A stretch of DNA of 64,000 nucleotides, from the NCBI GenBank assembly GCA_024643325.1, contig JAHEND010000003.1, forward strand, positions 124,001 through 188,000. Direction: 5' to 3'. Source of the DNA: Sediminicola sp. GTDB taxonomy: Bacteria > Bacteroidota > Bacteroidia > Flavobacteriales > Flavobacteriaceae. The position numbers and the translations under genes were made by a program. Shown here piece by piece: positions 27,460-37,400 of the stretch; position 1 is the first letter of the stretch; every line of letters starts with the position of its first letter. The notes beneath the pieces are model-generated. The model was not told where the DNA came from. It did no database searches and saw only the letters and a program-made list of their open reading frames with translations.

Positions 27460-27959
27460 GAAATGGGCAGCTCAAAACAATGAAAAGGGGCTTTGCTCTT
27501 TACAGGAAAATAAATATCTCCTAGCCTTGAATAGCCTCTCTTGGTGTAGAAAGCCACATTTTTCTCATTTAAACTAAAAGTGTCTAGACGCACTGATTGA
27601 AAGCCTTCTTTTTTCGCTTTATTTTCTGCAAAATCCATGAGTGCTTTGGCGTATCCTTTGCCTTGGGCAATTGGGTGCACACAAAGCCTGTGGATATACA
27701 TATTTTTCCCTGTAGGGCACTTCCATTGAATAGCTTCGTAAAAAGGATCTTTAAGATCACTTATGACAATAGCTCCTAGCACCTTTTCCTCTTGTTCAAA
27801 AACATATAATTCTTCGCGATCTAAATCTTTCTGAAATGCATCTAAACTAGGGTATTGTTCGTTCCATTGAAATATACCATTTGCTGTCATATGTCTCGCG
27901 CATGATTGGGTGACTTCTAAAATGAACGGCAGGTCTTTTGCTTTTGCTGGTCTAATCAT
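27456..27959 (-). CDS. GNAT family N-acetyltransferase
   Basis: The 167-residue protein has the acetyl-CoA-binding motif A, IHRLCVHPIAQGKGYAKALM, then RLDTFSLNEKNVAFYTKRGY, as in GNAT enzymes. The acceptor is unknown. It is the first gene of a four-gene minus-strand operon (GNAT, MATE, crotonase, small membrane ORF). Confidence 0.9.
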   Translation of the reverse strand: MIRPAKAKDLPFILEVTQSCARHMTANGIFQWNEQYPSLDAFQKDLDREELYVFEQEEKVLGAIVISDLKDPFYEAIQWKCPTGKNMYIHRLCVHPIAQGKGYAKALMDFAENKAKKEGFQSVRLDTFSLNEKNVAFYTKRGYSRLGDIYFPVKSKAPFHCFELPIS

Positions 27960-28060
27960 ATATTAGGGGGTCAAATCTTATAGGTATATTATTAATCACA
28001 AATTTATAGTATATTCATGGTAGTTTAATACCTAATTCTAAATATACCTAACATCTCTTT

Positions 28061-28858
28061 ATGAATCATATTCTTGTTCCCATAGGAAGTAGTCCAGACA
28101 TTCACGAAACCCTCCAATATGCGGTAGATTTTGCAACCCCATTACAATCTAAAATATTTGTGATGGAGGTATTTAATGCCCCTTCTGCTCCAGGAACACT
28201 GGTGAATGTTTCTGAAAAAGTTGCCCAGCAAAACAAAGTACATTTGCAGGAAGTTATAAGCAAAGTAGACTCAAAAGGTTTAGAGATTAAAATAGTCACA
28301 TACAACGGAAGTGTGGTTGAGGGCGTTAAAGCAATTGACAAAGAGCTGGGGATAGATCTAATCATCATGGCCCCTAGAAACAATGATATACAAGATATTT
28401 ACTATTTGGGCCCTACCTCCGGAAGTATTATTAAACGCACCAATATTCCTACTTTGATTGTACCTAAAAAGGCAATATTTAAACCGTTTAAAAACATACT
28501 AACTGCTTTTAAATCGGGTATTCTAAAGAGAAATAGAATTTTAACACCTCTTTTGGATATTCAAAAAAATCACCAATCAAAGGTGTCTCTTTTATTGGTT
28601 AAAACCCCTGGGTATACAGACGCAGATTTAAAAATAAACACCGCTCTAATGGACATGAGCAGTCAGGTAAATATGACTCAAAATGCCACAACTTATCTGG
28701 GCGTTTTAGAGCATTTTAGAGACCAAAAACCGGATCTTTTGTGTGTTTTTAGAAGAAAAAGAGGTTTTTTCTCCAATTTATTGGAAAAAAGCACCATTCT
28801 CAAATCTGAATTTCACGTCTCTATTCCTGTATTGGTGTTAAGTGTGAAAAAGGATTGA
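28061..28858 (+). CDS. Universal stress protein (UspA) family, two-domain
   Basis: The 265-residue protein starts with the UspA pattern NHILVPIGSSPDIHETLQYAVDFA. It has the end of the first domain in LIIMAPRNNDIQDIYYLGPTSGSIIKRTNIPTLIVP (about residues 105-140), an ATP-loop-like G-x2-G-x9-G(S) region that is only partly conserved, and a diverged second domain ending SIPVLVLSVKK. Such proteins are stress-induced and their partners are unknown. It stands alone, followed by tRNA-Ala. Confidence 0.85.
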   Translation: MNHILVPIGSSPDIHETLQYAVDFATPLQSKIFVMEVFNAPSAPGTLVNVSEKVAQQNKVHLQEVISKVDSKGLEIKIVTYNGSVVEGVKAIDKELGIDLIIMAPRNNDIQDIYYLGPTSGSIIKRTNIPTLIVPKKAIFKPFKNILTAFKSGILKRNRILTPLLDIQKNHQSKVSLLLVKTPGYTDADLKINTALMDMSSQVNMTQNATTYLGVLEHFRDQKPDLLCVFRRKRGFFSNLLEKSTILKSEFHVSIPVLVLSVKKD

Positions 28859-28919
28859 TTTTTTTGCACAAATTATAGGTTTGAGATTATAAAAAAAAGT
28901 AGTTTCTTTGCTTCGCCTT

Positions 28920-28993
28920 GGGGGATTAGCTCAGTTGGCTAGAGCGCTTGCCTGGCAGGCAAGAGGCCAGCGGTTCGAATCCGCTATTCTCCA
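28920..28993 (+). tRNA. tRNA-Ala (anticodon GGC)
   Basis: A full cloverleaf can be drawn. The acceptor GGGGGAT pairs with ATTCTCC, including two G-U pairs. The D arm is GCTC/GAGC. The anticodon arm CTTGC/GCAAG encloses the loop CTGGCAG (anticodon GGC). The T arm AGCGG/CCGCT has loop TTCGAAT, and the discriminator is A. The 3' CCA is not encoded. A start one base later breaks an acceptor pair. A terminator hairpin lies 36 bases downstream. Confidence 0.96.
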
Positions 28994-29029
28994 CTAAAAA
29001 AGCATCGGCTTTGGCCCTTAAAAAACAGA

Positions 29030-29056
29030 CCTTCACAGCAATGTGAGGGTTTTTTT
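29030..29056 (+). terminator. Intrinsic terminator after tRNA-Ala
   Basis: An 8-bp stem (CCTTCACA at 29030-29037 with TGTGAGGG at 29042-29049, one T-G pair) has a GCAA tetraloop and is followed by seven Ts. It lies between the tRNA and the converging addB-like gene. Confidence 0.85.
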
Positions 29057-29061
29057 AAACC

Positions 29062-31794
29062 CTAAACTTTCTTCTCCACAAAAGAGTTCTCTATATTAAA
29101 GAGCTCTTGGACTACCTCAATAAGTACTTCTTTAAATTCGCTGCAAGCAACTTCATCTACAATGTTTTTGTCTGAGGATTTAAGACTGTCTTCTAAAAAC
29201 ATATAGCCATCTTGTTTGTTTTTAAAACTATATATTCCTGTTTTTACAGGTGTTTTTCCGTGTTCATTCATATATAATGCAGCATAAGAAAGTAGCTGAA
29301 AAATTTTCGCTTTCTCCGGGCTGTCCTTTAAACCGTCCCAGTCCTTGAGTTTTAATTCAGTGGACTTCACCGCACCCGTTTTAAAATCAATAATATGCGT
29401 TACTCCATTTCTTTTGTCTACCCGGTCTAAACTCCCTTTGAATAAAACACCTTGAGAAACACCTGGAATTTGTAGGGTCATTTGGTATTCTTTCTCTAGA
29501 CTTTCAATATAGATTTCTTCTTTTTTAGCACATTCTTGGTCATAGTCCAGGAAATCTTTGAGATATTGAAGCAGTACAGAAAAAGCGATGAGGTTTTTCC
29601 CTTTCAGTGATTGAGTAGGGCTGTGGTGTTTTTCAAAAAAATGGGCTAGGGTATTGGGTAGTTGGGTATTAATTTCCTTAAAGTGGTTTTCAGTCAATAT
29701 TTGACCAATACAAGGGGTGTAAAGTGCTTCTAAACTATCGTGAACAATAGTTCCAAAGGTGTTGTAGGCGATGAGTTCTTCTAGAATTTCTGGATCTTTT
29801 AGTTTTAAAATGTATCGTTTATAAAAATCTATGGGGTTCCTTATATAAGTATTTAACGCCGAGGGGGAAAAGCCGCTTTTTGCTTTCTCTAGTAATTTTT
29901 CAATAACGCTTGGGTCTTTTTCAACCTCCATTAGTGTAGGCGTAACAGCATCTAAAACAGGCATGGCCAATTGGTGCACCACCTGAACTTTGTCTATTCC
30001 TTGTGTTTTTAATTGATGTATGAACCTACTAGGCTCTCCTCCCTCCAATACATCTGTTGCCGTGTTGTAAAGCAAGTAGACGTTTTTTGCCCTTTGCAGT
30101 AATCTGTAAAAATGGTAGGCATACACCGCATCTTTCTCTTTGAAACTAGGCAATCCAAAGGTCCTTTTTAAGGAAAGCGGTATGTATGAATTACTAGATT
30201 TTCCTCCAGGAAGAATTCCTTCGTTTACATGAGAGATAATAACCGTTTCAAAATCCAGGTTTCTACTCTCCAACATACCCATTAATTGAAGGCCCTCTAA
30301 GGCGTCTCCACTAAAAGAGAGCCTTTTTTTAGAAATGGTTTCTAGATAAATTTTCTTTAACCCTGATAGGTTGTCAATGAAAGGGAAATCAGTTAACTGC
30401 AGACTTAGACCTTCAAAAATTTCTCTAAAATACAAGACTTCAGAGCTTATTTGAGGTAGTTTGTTTTTTTCTGAGAAATTGAACAGCACATTAAGTAGCG
30501 CTTTAAACCTTGCAACAAAAGCGACAGGATCATGGGCTTTGTCTTTAAAAAGGAGGCTTATTTCTACCTCACTTTTTTCAAAGTAGGCCTTGATATAATC
30601 CGTATTTAAGCTTGAAATATTTTGTTTCTGGCAGTGGTGAACAAATGTTTTAACAGCATTGTATTGGTTTGCTTCTACTAAAGGCTTTATATAGGGATGG
30701 GTCAAAACATCCTGAACTTGTTGAATATGCCAACCCTTAGAATGATTGCTGGTGTGTAAATCAAAAAAGCGCGCTACCAATGCGGCCATAGAAACTCCAG
30801 ACAAAGGTGCTCCCATGGTAATATTGGCTTTTAGCCCAGTAGGGATGGCGTGAATGGCAGGGTTTAATAGTTCCTCATCTCCTAAAACAATAGCTGTTTT
30901 TAACACTTGTTCTTGGGGTAAATCGTTTAAAATCTCTCCAATTAATTGTGCTTGGGACACACTTTTTGGCACACCGTATATAGTAATTTTCTTCTCTGTT
31001 GACAGGTATTCATGAGAAATCCCTTCGGGGGTATTTTCTTTAAAATAAGGCCATTTTTTCAAGTGCTGCCTCATAAAATAACCCGCCTCATGGAGGAGGT
31101 TCTCTAAGAAGTACTGGTCTAAGTCCCAATAAATTGCCCCCCTCTTTTCGGATAAGATGTATTGTATAATGTCAGATTCAGAGGTGTTTAAAGCATTAAA
31201 ACCAATGAAATAAAACTTTGTGTTTGGTGCATCTTTTAAAAATTGGGCAATATTTTCTTTTGCTTTTTTATACAATAAGCCTTGGTGCCCAATATCTTGG
31301 GCCAACATTTTTTCAATAAAACGCTCGTAGAGTTCTGGAAGTATTTCCCAAAATTTTAAATACGCTTGAACCATCTCTGTCTTGTCTTCTTCAAGGGCCC
31401 AATGAGACACTTCTTGTAGGTTTTGGATGTGTGTGTATAGTTTTTTAGCGACTACACCGTAGCGGTCTATTTCGTTAAAGTCTTGAAGTATGGTAGTGCC
31501 CCAACCTATAAAGCTTGAAAAAGATTCTTTCTCTTTTATATCGGTCTCTAAATAACTTTCGTAGAGTAGGCAAAGGGCGGTTTCAGTACTTGCCGGTTCA
31601 ATGATCGCAAGTTTACCAATAAATGCCTCTATACTCAGAAATTCGGGGGCAAATATGGTTTTTGAATTGTTTTTTTTGAGGTAGTTTGCCGCAAATACTC
31701 CTGCCCTTTTACTAGGAAATACCCAAATAGTATTAGAAAAATCAGGGTTTTCTTGAATTATTTTATCTGTGATTTGTGCTAGAAAAGGAATCAT
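29062..31794 (-). CDS. addB: AddB-like PD-(D/E)XK nuclease/inactive helicase
   Basis: The 910-residue protein resembles the AddB/RexB subunit of the AddAB helicase-nuclease that processes double-strand breaks for RecA. The N-terminal and middle parts have SF1-like segments without an intact Walker A (VFPSKRAGVFAANYL at the start). The C-terminal ~250 residues form the nuclease domain, with FSPSALNTYIRNP, TFGTIVHDSLEALY, the acidic residue in FKGSLDRVD and the catalytic IDFKTGAV. The cysteine set of the Bacillus AddB iron-sulfur cluster is not visible. The partner addA-like gene is 2.6 kb upstream on the same strand, separated by ompA-like and kbl genes. Confidence 0.82.
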   Translation of the reverse strand: MIPFLAQITDKIIQENPDFSNTIWVFPSKRAGVFAANYLKKNNSKTIFAPEFLSIEAFIGKLAIIEPASTETALCLLYESYLETDIKEKESFSSFIGWGTTILQDFNEIDRYGVVAKKLYTHIQNLQEVSHWALEEDKTEMVQAYLKFWEILPELYERFIEKMLAQDIGHQGLLYKKAKENIAQFLKDAPNTKFYFIGFNALNTSESDIIQYILSEKRGAIYWDLDQYFLENLLHEAGYFMRQHLKKWPYFKENTPEGISHEYLSTEKKITIYGVPKSVSQAQLIGEILNDLPQEQVLKTAIVLGDEELLNPAIHAIPTGLKANITMGAPLSGVSMAALVARFFDLHTSNHSKGWHIQQVQDVLTHPYIKPLVEANQYNAVKTFVHHCQKQNISSLNTDYIKAYFEKSEVEISLLFKDKAHDPVAFVARFKALLNVLFNFSEKNKLPQISSEVLYFREIFEGLSLQLTDFPFIDNLSGLKKIYLETISKKRLSFSGDALEGLQLMGMLESRNLDFETVIISHVNEGILPGGKSSNSYIPLSLKRTFGLPSFKEKDAVYAYHFYRLLQRAKNVYLLYNTATDVLEGGEPSRFIHQLKTQGIDKVQVVHQLAMPVLDAVTPTLMEVEKDPSVIEKLLEKAKSGFSPSALNTYIRNPIDFYKRYILKLKDPEILEELIAYNTFGTIVHDSLEALYTPCIGQILTENHFKEINTQLPNTLAHFFEKHHSPTQSLKGKNLIAFSVLLQYLKDFLDYDQECAKKEEIYIESLEKEYQMTLQIPGVSQGVLFKGSLDRVDKRNGVTHIIDFKTGAVKSTELKLKDWDGLKDSPEKAKIFQLLSYAALYMNEHGKTPVKTGIYSFKNKQDGYMFLEDSLKSSDKNIVDEVACSEFKEVLIEVVQELFNIENSFVEKKV

Positions 31795-31824
31795 TGAACC
31801 AAGGGCTTAGCTTTTTTAAAAATA

Positions 31825-31849
31825 TAAAAAGCGCCGTTAAAACGGCGCT
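31825..31849 (-). terminator. Intrinsic terminator after the ompA-like gene
   Basis: An 8-bp G/C-rich stem (AGCGCCGT at 31830-31837 with ACGGCGCT at 31842-31849) is followed on the minus strand by a T run (31830-31826). It separates the ompA-like gene from addB. Confidence 0.8.
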
Positions 31850-31875
31850 CTTTAAAAACTTTATTTATCAATGAA

Positions 31876-33147
31876 TTAGTCTACCACAACTTCTACCCTT
31901 CTATTGAGCTTCCTTCCCGCCCTATTGACGTTAGTGGCTATTGGTTTTGTTTCTCCGTAGCCTACCACTTGAAACCGATTGGCAGCAATGCCTTTATTGA
32001 CCATATAATCAACAATAGACTGAGCCCTTTCTTCGGAAAGCTTTTGATTAAAAGCTTTAGTTCCTCTGCTGTCTGCATGGCCAGAAACGGTAAATGTTGC
32101 TTCAGGATATTCTTTGACAATTTCTAGAATGTTGTTCAAGGCAGGATAAGATTCTTCTAAAATCTCTGCTTTTTCCAAGACAAACAAAATGGTCTTTGAA
32201 TAGTCGTCTAATTGCTTCTGTACCGCTGGACAGCCATTGTTTTCAGGAAGCCCTGCTACTTCTGGACATTTGTCCTGGGCGTCTTTTATACCGTCTCCAT
32301 CGGTGTCAGGACAACCGTTAAAAGCCAATATTCCCGGAGTATTTGGACATTGGTCTATGGGATCTATCACCCCGTCTCCGTCACTGTCTGCACAGCCATT
32401 AAACTCCGGCAGTCCAGGGGTATTTGGACATTGGTCTTTGGAATCGATAATACCGTCTCCATCGCTATCTGGACAGCCATTAAACTGAGCTAAGCCAGCA
32501 ACATCAGGACATTCGTCTTGGTTGTCATAAACACCGTCCTTATCTCTGTCAGAACCACCTCCTTTTATGGAAATACCAAAACTGTGTTGAATGTGAGCCA
32601 CTCCTGAAATATTTTTTGTGTGCTTGTACATACTTTCATAGCTTAATCCAATAAAGTCATTGAACCAGTAATTTAATCCAAGTCCAACATTAGCCGTTGC
32701 AGAAGAATTTTCTTCCATCCAATAATGACCAAGGCCTGCAGATACAAAAGGCTCTATTTTAGTATTATCTAGAAAGGCATATTGCACGCTAGCATCTAAG
32801 GCATAATACATTTTATTGGCTGGGGTATTACCCAAGGTAGTTATTTTATTTAAGGACCCCCTAAGTCCAACGGAAAATCCGTTTTCCAAATACATGGATC
32901 CAGATACAAAGTTAGCTGCAGCCATAAAATTCCAATGGTCTTTCACATTAAAAAATTCCTTGAATAGCCTTCCTGTTTCGAATGGATTTACCGCGTTTGT
33001 TGGAAATGCATCTATAGCATTGGTTCCCACAGTAATTTTAAAAGGATTGTTTTGGTCTTGGGCTTGAAGACTTAAGGAAAATAGTCCCAAAAAACCCATT
33101 ACGAGATAGATGAAATTTTTGCGCATAAGGTTATTTTTTAGATTCAT
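31876..33147 (-). CDS. OmpA family outer-membrane protein with thrombospondin type 3 repeats
   Basis: The 423-residue protein has a signal peptide (cut after SLSLQAQ), an N-terminal eight-strand-like barrel (about residues 30-200), and four calcium-binding TSP3-type repeats of the form D-D-G-x-x-D-x-x-D-x-C-P. The C-terminal OmpA domain carries the peptidoglycan-binding pattern TVSGHADSRGTKAFNQKLS with the NRRVEVV ending. It probably ties the outer membrane to the wall. An ATG at 33126 would shorten the signal peptide by seven residues and is equally plausible. It is flanked by kbl and addB, with its own terminator. Confidence 0.92.
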   Translation of the reverse strand: MNLKNNLMRKNFIYLVMGFLGLFSLSLQAQDQNNPFKITVGTNAIDAFPTNAVNPFETGRLFKEFFNVKDHWNFMAAANFVSGSMYLENGFSVGLRGSLNKITTLGNTPANKMYYALDASVQYAFLDNTKIEPFVSAGLGHYWMEENSSATANVGLGLNYWFNDFIGLSYESMYKHTKNISGVAHIQHSFGISIKGGGSDRDKDGVYDNQDECPDVAGLAQFNGCPDSDGDGIIDSKDQCPNTPGLPEFNGCADSDGDGVIDPIDQCPNTPGILAFNGCPDTDGDGIKDAQDKCPEVAGLPENNGCPAVQKQLDDYSKTILFVLEKAEILEESYPALNNILEIVKEYPEATFTVSGHADSRGTKAFNQKLSEERAQSIVDYMVNKGIAANRFQVVGYGETKPIATNVNRAGRKLNRRVEVVVD

Positions 33148-33212
33148 ATGCTAAGATATAAAATACGGTTAAACAGGCACAATAGCTGCAGTTTAACGGT
33201 AATTCATGACCT

Positions 33213-34406
33213 TTAAACGATTCCTAGCTGTTTACCCACCTTCTCAAAGGCCTTAAGAGCCTGGTCTAAGTCTGATTGACTGAGCGCTGCAGAGAGCTGC
33301 ACCCTGATCCTCGCTTTTCCTTTGGGAACAACAGGATAAAAGAATCCAATCACATAAACCCCTTCTTTTAAAAGTTCTGAAGCCATTTTCTGAGCCAAAG
33401 GAGCGTCGTAAAGCATAATAGGAACAATAGCGGAGTCACCATCTACTATGTCAAAACCAAGGGCTTTAATTCCTTTTTTAAAATAATGGGTATTGGCCTC
33501 TAGTTGGTCTCTGAAAGAAGTGTCTTTCTCAATAATATCAAACACTTTAATTGATGCCCCCACAATAGCTGGGGCCAAAGAGTTTGAAAATAAATAAGGT
33601 CTTGATCTTTGACGGAGCATTTCAATGATTTCTTTTTTACCAGTGGTGTATCCGCCCATGGCTCCACCAAGGGCCTTTCCAAGGGTTCCAGTAATAATAT
33701 CTACCCTTCCCATCACGCCTTTTGCTTCGAGAGACCCCCTACCGGTAGCCCCTAAAAATCCAGCAGCATGACACTCATCTACCATAACCAGTGCATTGTA
33801 ATGGTCTGCTAAATCACAAATTTGGTCCAATGGTGCGACCAAGCCATCCATGGAAAACACCCCATCTGTTACGATAATTTTAAACCTAGCACCGTCTTCT
33901 TGAGCTTGCTTTAATTGGGCTTCTAAGTCAGTCATATCACTATTGGAATAGCGGTATCTTTTGGCCTTACAGAGCCTTACTCCGTCAATGATTGAGGCGT
34001 GGTTTAAAGCGTCTGAAATAATAGCATCTTCTGGGCCAAATAATGGCTCAAATAAGCCCCCGTTTGCATCAAATGCTGCAGCGTATAAAATGGTGTCTTC
34101 CGTTTGGTAAAAGGAAGCTATCTTTTGTTCTAATGTTTTGTGAATATCTTGGGTGCCGCAAATAAATCTTACAGAAGACATTCCAAATCCATGAGTATCC
34201 AAGGTGTCTTTGGCGGCTTTAATTACTTCAGGGTGTGCAGAAAGCCCCAAGTAGTTATTAGAGCAAAGGTTAATCACCTGAGCCCCATTGGTGAGCGCAA
34301 CATCTGCCCCTTGGGGCCCGCTTATGACACGTTCACTCTTAAATAAACCATCTTTTTTTATTTGTTCTAGCTCTTCTGCCAGGAATGAACCTATCTCTTT
34401 ATACAT
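33213..34406 (-). CDS. kbl: Glycine C-acetyltransferase (2-amino-3-ketobutyrate CoA ligase)
   Basis: This is a PLP enzyme interconverting 2-amino-3-oxobutyrate plus CoA with glycine plus acetyl-CoA (threonine degradation). The 397-residue protein has the alpha-oxoamine synthase motifs CSNNYLGLSAHPEV, MVDECHAAGFLG and the PLP-lysine segment IITGTLGKALGGA. The ATG at 34406 is the family start; the frame extension to 34451 would overlap addA. No threonine dehydrogenase gene is adjacent. A -7 element for it lies inside the end of addA. Confidence 0.93.
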   Translation of the reverse strand: MYKEIGSFLAEELEQIKKDGLFKSERVISGPQGADVALTNGAQVINLCSNNYLGLSAHPEVIKAAKDTLDTHGFGMSSVRFICGTQDIHKTLEQKIASFYQTEDTILYAAAFDANGGLFEPLFGPEDAIISDALNHASIIDGVRLCKAKRYRYSNSDMTDLEAQLKQAQEDGARFKIIVTDGVFSMDGLVAPLDQICDLADHYNALVMVDECHAAGFLGATGRGSLEAKGVMGRVDIITGTLGKALGGAMGGYTTGKKEIIEMLRQRSRPYLFSNSLAPAIVGASIKVFDIIEKDTSFRDQLEANTHYFKKGIKALGFDIVDGDSAIVPIMLYDAPLAQKMASELLKEGVYVIGFFYPVVPKGKARIRVQLSAALSQSDLDQALKAFEKVGKQLGIV

Positions 34407-34422
34407 GACAGCTGTTTTAATT

Positions 34423-37400
34423 TTATACAAATATAGGCAGCACATTCGCACCGTCTACGTAGACTAAGATTTTATTTTCTACCTCGTATCCCATCTCTTC
34501 TAAAAGAGCACCGTAGCTTTTTATTTGAACCTGATCTTCTTCTTTCTCAGCACCTGTTTTATAGTCAATCACGGTCACCTTATTTTCATTAAAGACCAAT
34601 CGATCTGGTCTTACCACGGAACCATTTTGGGTAAAAATATCTTTTTCATTATAGGCACTAAGTCCTTTTTGGTAATATTTCTCAAGGTTCTCATGAGATA
34701 TTATTCCAAGGGCTTGGATTTTAAGCATTTCAAGGTCTGAGGAGGGGTAAGCCTTTAAGGTTTTTTCAAGTGACTTTTCCAAGGGATAAACATCCAGTTG
34801 CTCTAATAAATAATGTAGTTGCTGGCCCAAATTTTGCGCTTGTAATACTTTTTCTGAGACCAAAGTATCCTTGTGCAGAAGTAAGGCATAACTTTGCTGG
34901 GTATTTTCATTGTATTGAAAGACTATGGCTTTAGGCTCGTTTTCATGAGCGGCGTTTGTTTCTTCTAGCATTTTAAAGTCTCCAAAGGTATAGCAATGCT
35001 TTTGTGTAGACCATTCCCCCTGAACCATGAGGTAATCTATTAATAATCCAGCGTATTGGTTTGTATTCACTTTTCCATCTTTGTTAATAGCCATACCACC
35101 AATCACAAAAAGTGCCTGAGAAGCTCTTGTTAAGGCTACATACAATATGTTGAGCGCGTCTAGAACCAAGCGTTCATCTTCTTCTTGAATGAATTGTTTA
35201 GCCACTGCATTGTATTGTGCCACTGTATCATTTTTTGTCAGAAGTAGGTATTCAAATCCATTAAATTCTTCCTTTGGAACAGGCAGCCAAAAAGTAGGAT
35301 TGCGCTCCTCTTTTAAAGGCGTTTCTGCAAATGGAAAAATGACTACTGGGAACTCAAGTCCTTTTGCCTTATGGACGGTGAGTATTTGAATTGCGTTTAA
35401 GCCATCTGGCGCTGAAATACTCAACTGCGATTTTTTCTGTTCCCAATACTGAAGGAATACGTTTGGACCAGCTCCTTCTTTAATGCCTACTTCCGACACA
35501 ATGTCTAAAAAGAATTGTAGGTAAGCGTCTTTTCCATTGGTCAATGAAAAAGCGCCCATGGCCATTAGGCAGAAATCATATAAAGAAGCAGTATGGAGGG
35601 CTTGGGGATTAAATCCAAATTCCGATTTAAAAAAGGACAAAGCATCTTCTAGAGAGGTCTTAATATACTGATGTACAGAAATTTTATTTTGTTTCTGAGC
35701 CAGATATGCCAGTAATGGATAGGCTTGAAAAGGGGTGGTTTCTTCGTAAACAAAGTGAATTAATTGGACTAGAAAACGCACTTTAGGGTGGTTGTCTAAA
35801 AGCAAGGACTCAGAAGAAATCACAGGAATTTGTCTTTCTATCAAGTACTGAGCGAGGAGCACCCCGTGTTTTTTCTTGCGGGTTAAAAGACAAACATCCC
35901 CATAAGAAAAACCTTTTTCTATGGAAGCATTTATGGCCTCCAACACCTTCTCGCAATACTGCGTTTCCTTTTCAGGACTGTCTTCAATGAATTCTAAGGA
36001 TACAAAACCACCACTTTCTTTACGGGGCTTTTGGTGACTGCTATCTCGGTATAAGGCCGCAAAATTTTCTCTTTCTAAATAGTTTGCGGTATAATTAAAG
36101 AAGCGGTTGTTGAATTCCACTATTTCAAAGTGACTCCTAAAATTATTAGGGAGATGAATCACCTTTGGGCTGGCGGCAGGGAAGGCTTTATTTTCATAGA
36201 GATCTATAAATTGTTCTACGTTTCCGCCACGCCATCTATAGATAGATTGCTTGGCGTCCCCAACTAAAAGCAGGGAGCCTCTTTGCCCTTTTTCATCTTC
36301 TGAGACCACGGCATTTTCCAGTAGTGGTTTTAGGTTGTCCCATTGTAGTGTGGAGGTGTCTTGAAATTCATCTATAAAAAAATGGCTGTATTGTTCTCCC
36401 ATTCTCTCGTATATAAAAGGGACAGATTGGTTTTTTATAGCGCCTTGTATTTTTTTATTGAATTCAGATATGGGTAGTATTTCTTGGGCTTCACAATAGC
36501 TTTTTACTTGATATTGCAAGGCATTTATAAGTCTTAGGGACAGTAAGTGCTTGTGGGCATTAAGGTAAAAATATTGAAGGGTCATGGCAGACAAGATAAC
36601 CTTCATAAAACCATTTAATTGCGGCTGAATATTTAGAATAGTCTCTTGGGCTTCTACAGGAGTTTTGCCGGAGAACAATTTGGTGTCTTCAAATTCTTGA
36701 ATCCATTTGGCAGAGGTGTTTGGAAGCCCACCACCAATAATTTTATCTATAAATTTCGGTAGGGATTGTCTGCTGAAATCCGTGGGGATTAAACCACTTT
36801 CAGACAGCAGGGTCTTCATACTTTTAGCCGCCTCAGTGAAAAGCGATTTACTTTGAGAAGCCTTAGATTTGAGTGTTTTTTTTAGGTTTTCAAAATCCGA
36901 TAATTTTTTAGTTGATAGGTGCTCTAAGGCATGAATATGCTGATCTGAAAAAAGTAGTTTCCCTATATTTTTGAGATCAAAACTCAAGTCCCAACTCTTG
37001 TCTTCTGCGATTTTTTCCAGGGCAAATGCCACTAAAATTTCTGTTAATGCTGCGTCATTTCCCGCCCGATCAATCAGGGCGTTTACACCTTCAGAGAGTA
37101 CCAGATCTGTGTCTAATTGTACCTCAAAATTTTGCGGAAGTTTAAGGTCTTTTGCAAAAGTTCTAATTAGGCGGTGGTTGAATTTATCTATAGTAGACAC
37201 CTCAAAAAAAGCGTAATTGTGCAGCAGTTGCATCAGGACTTTTTTGGATTTTTTTTGAAGCGCTTCTCCTGAATATTCCAGTTCTTTAGCTACCTCTGAA
37301 AAAAGAGTGCTGCTTTTTTTTGGGCAGGGTAGGGAAGAAAAATCTGTTAAAGCCGTCAGAATTCTTTCTTTCATTTCGTTTACCGCTTTATTGGTAAACG

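Noticed and set aside
32212-32493. Plus-strand frames with regularly spaced repeats opposite the OmpA gene
   Set aside because: They are antisense shadows of the four TSP3 calcium-binding repeats. The periodicity comes from the real gene, and the unit does not look like a CRISPR repeat.
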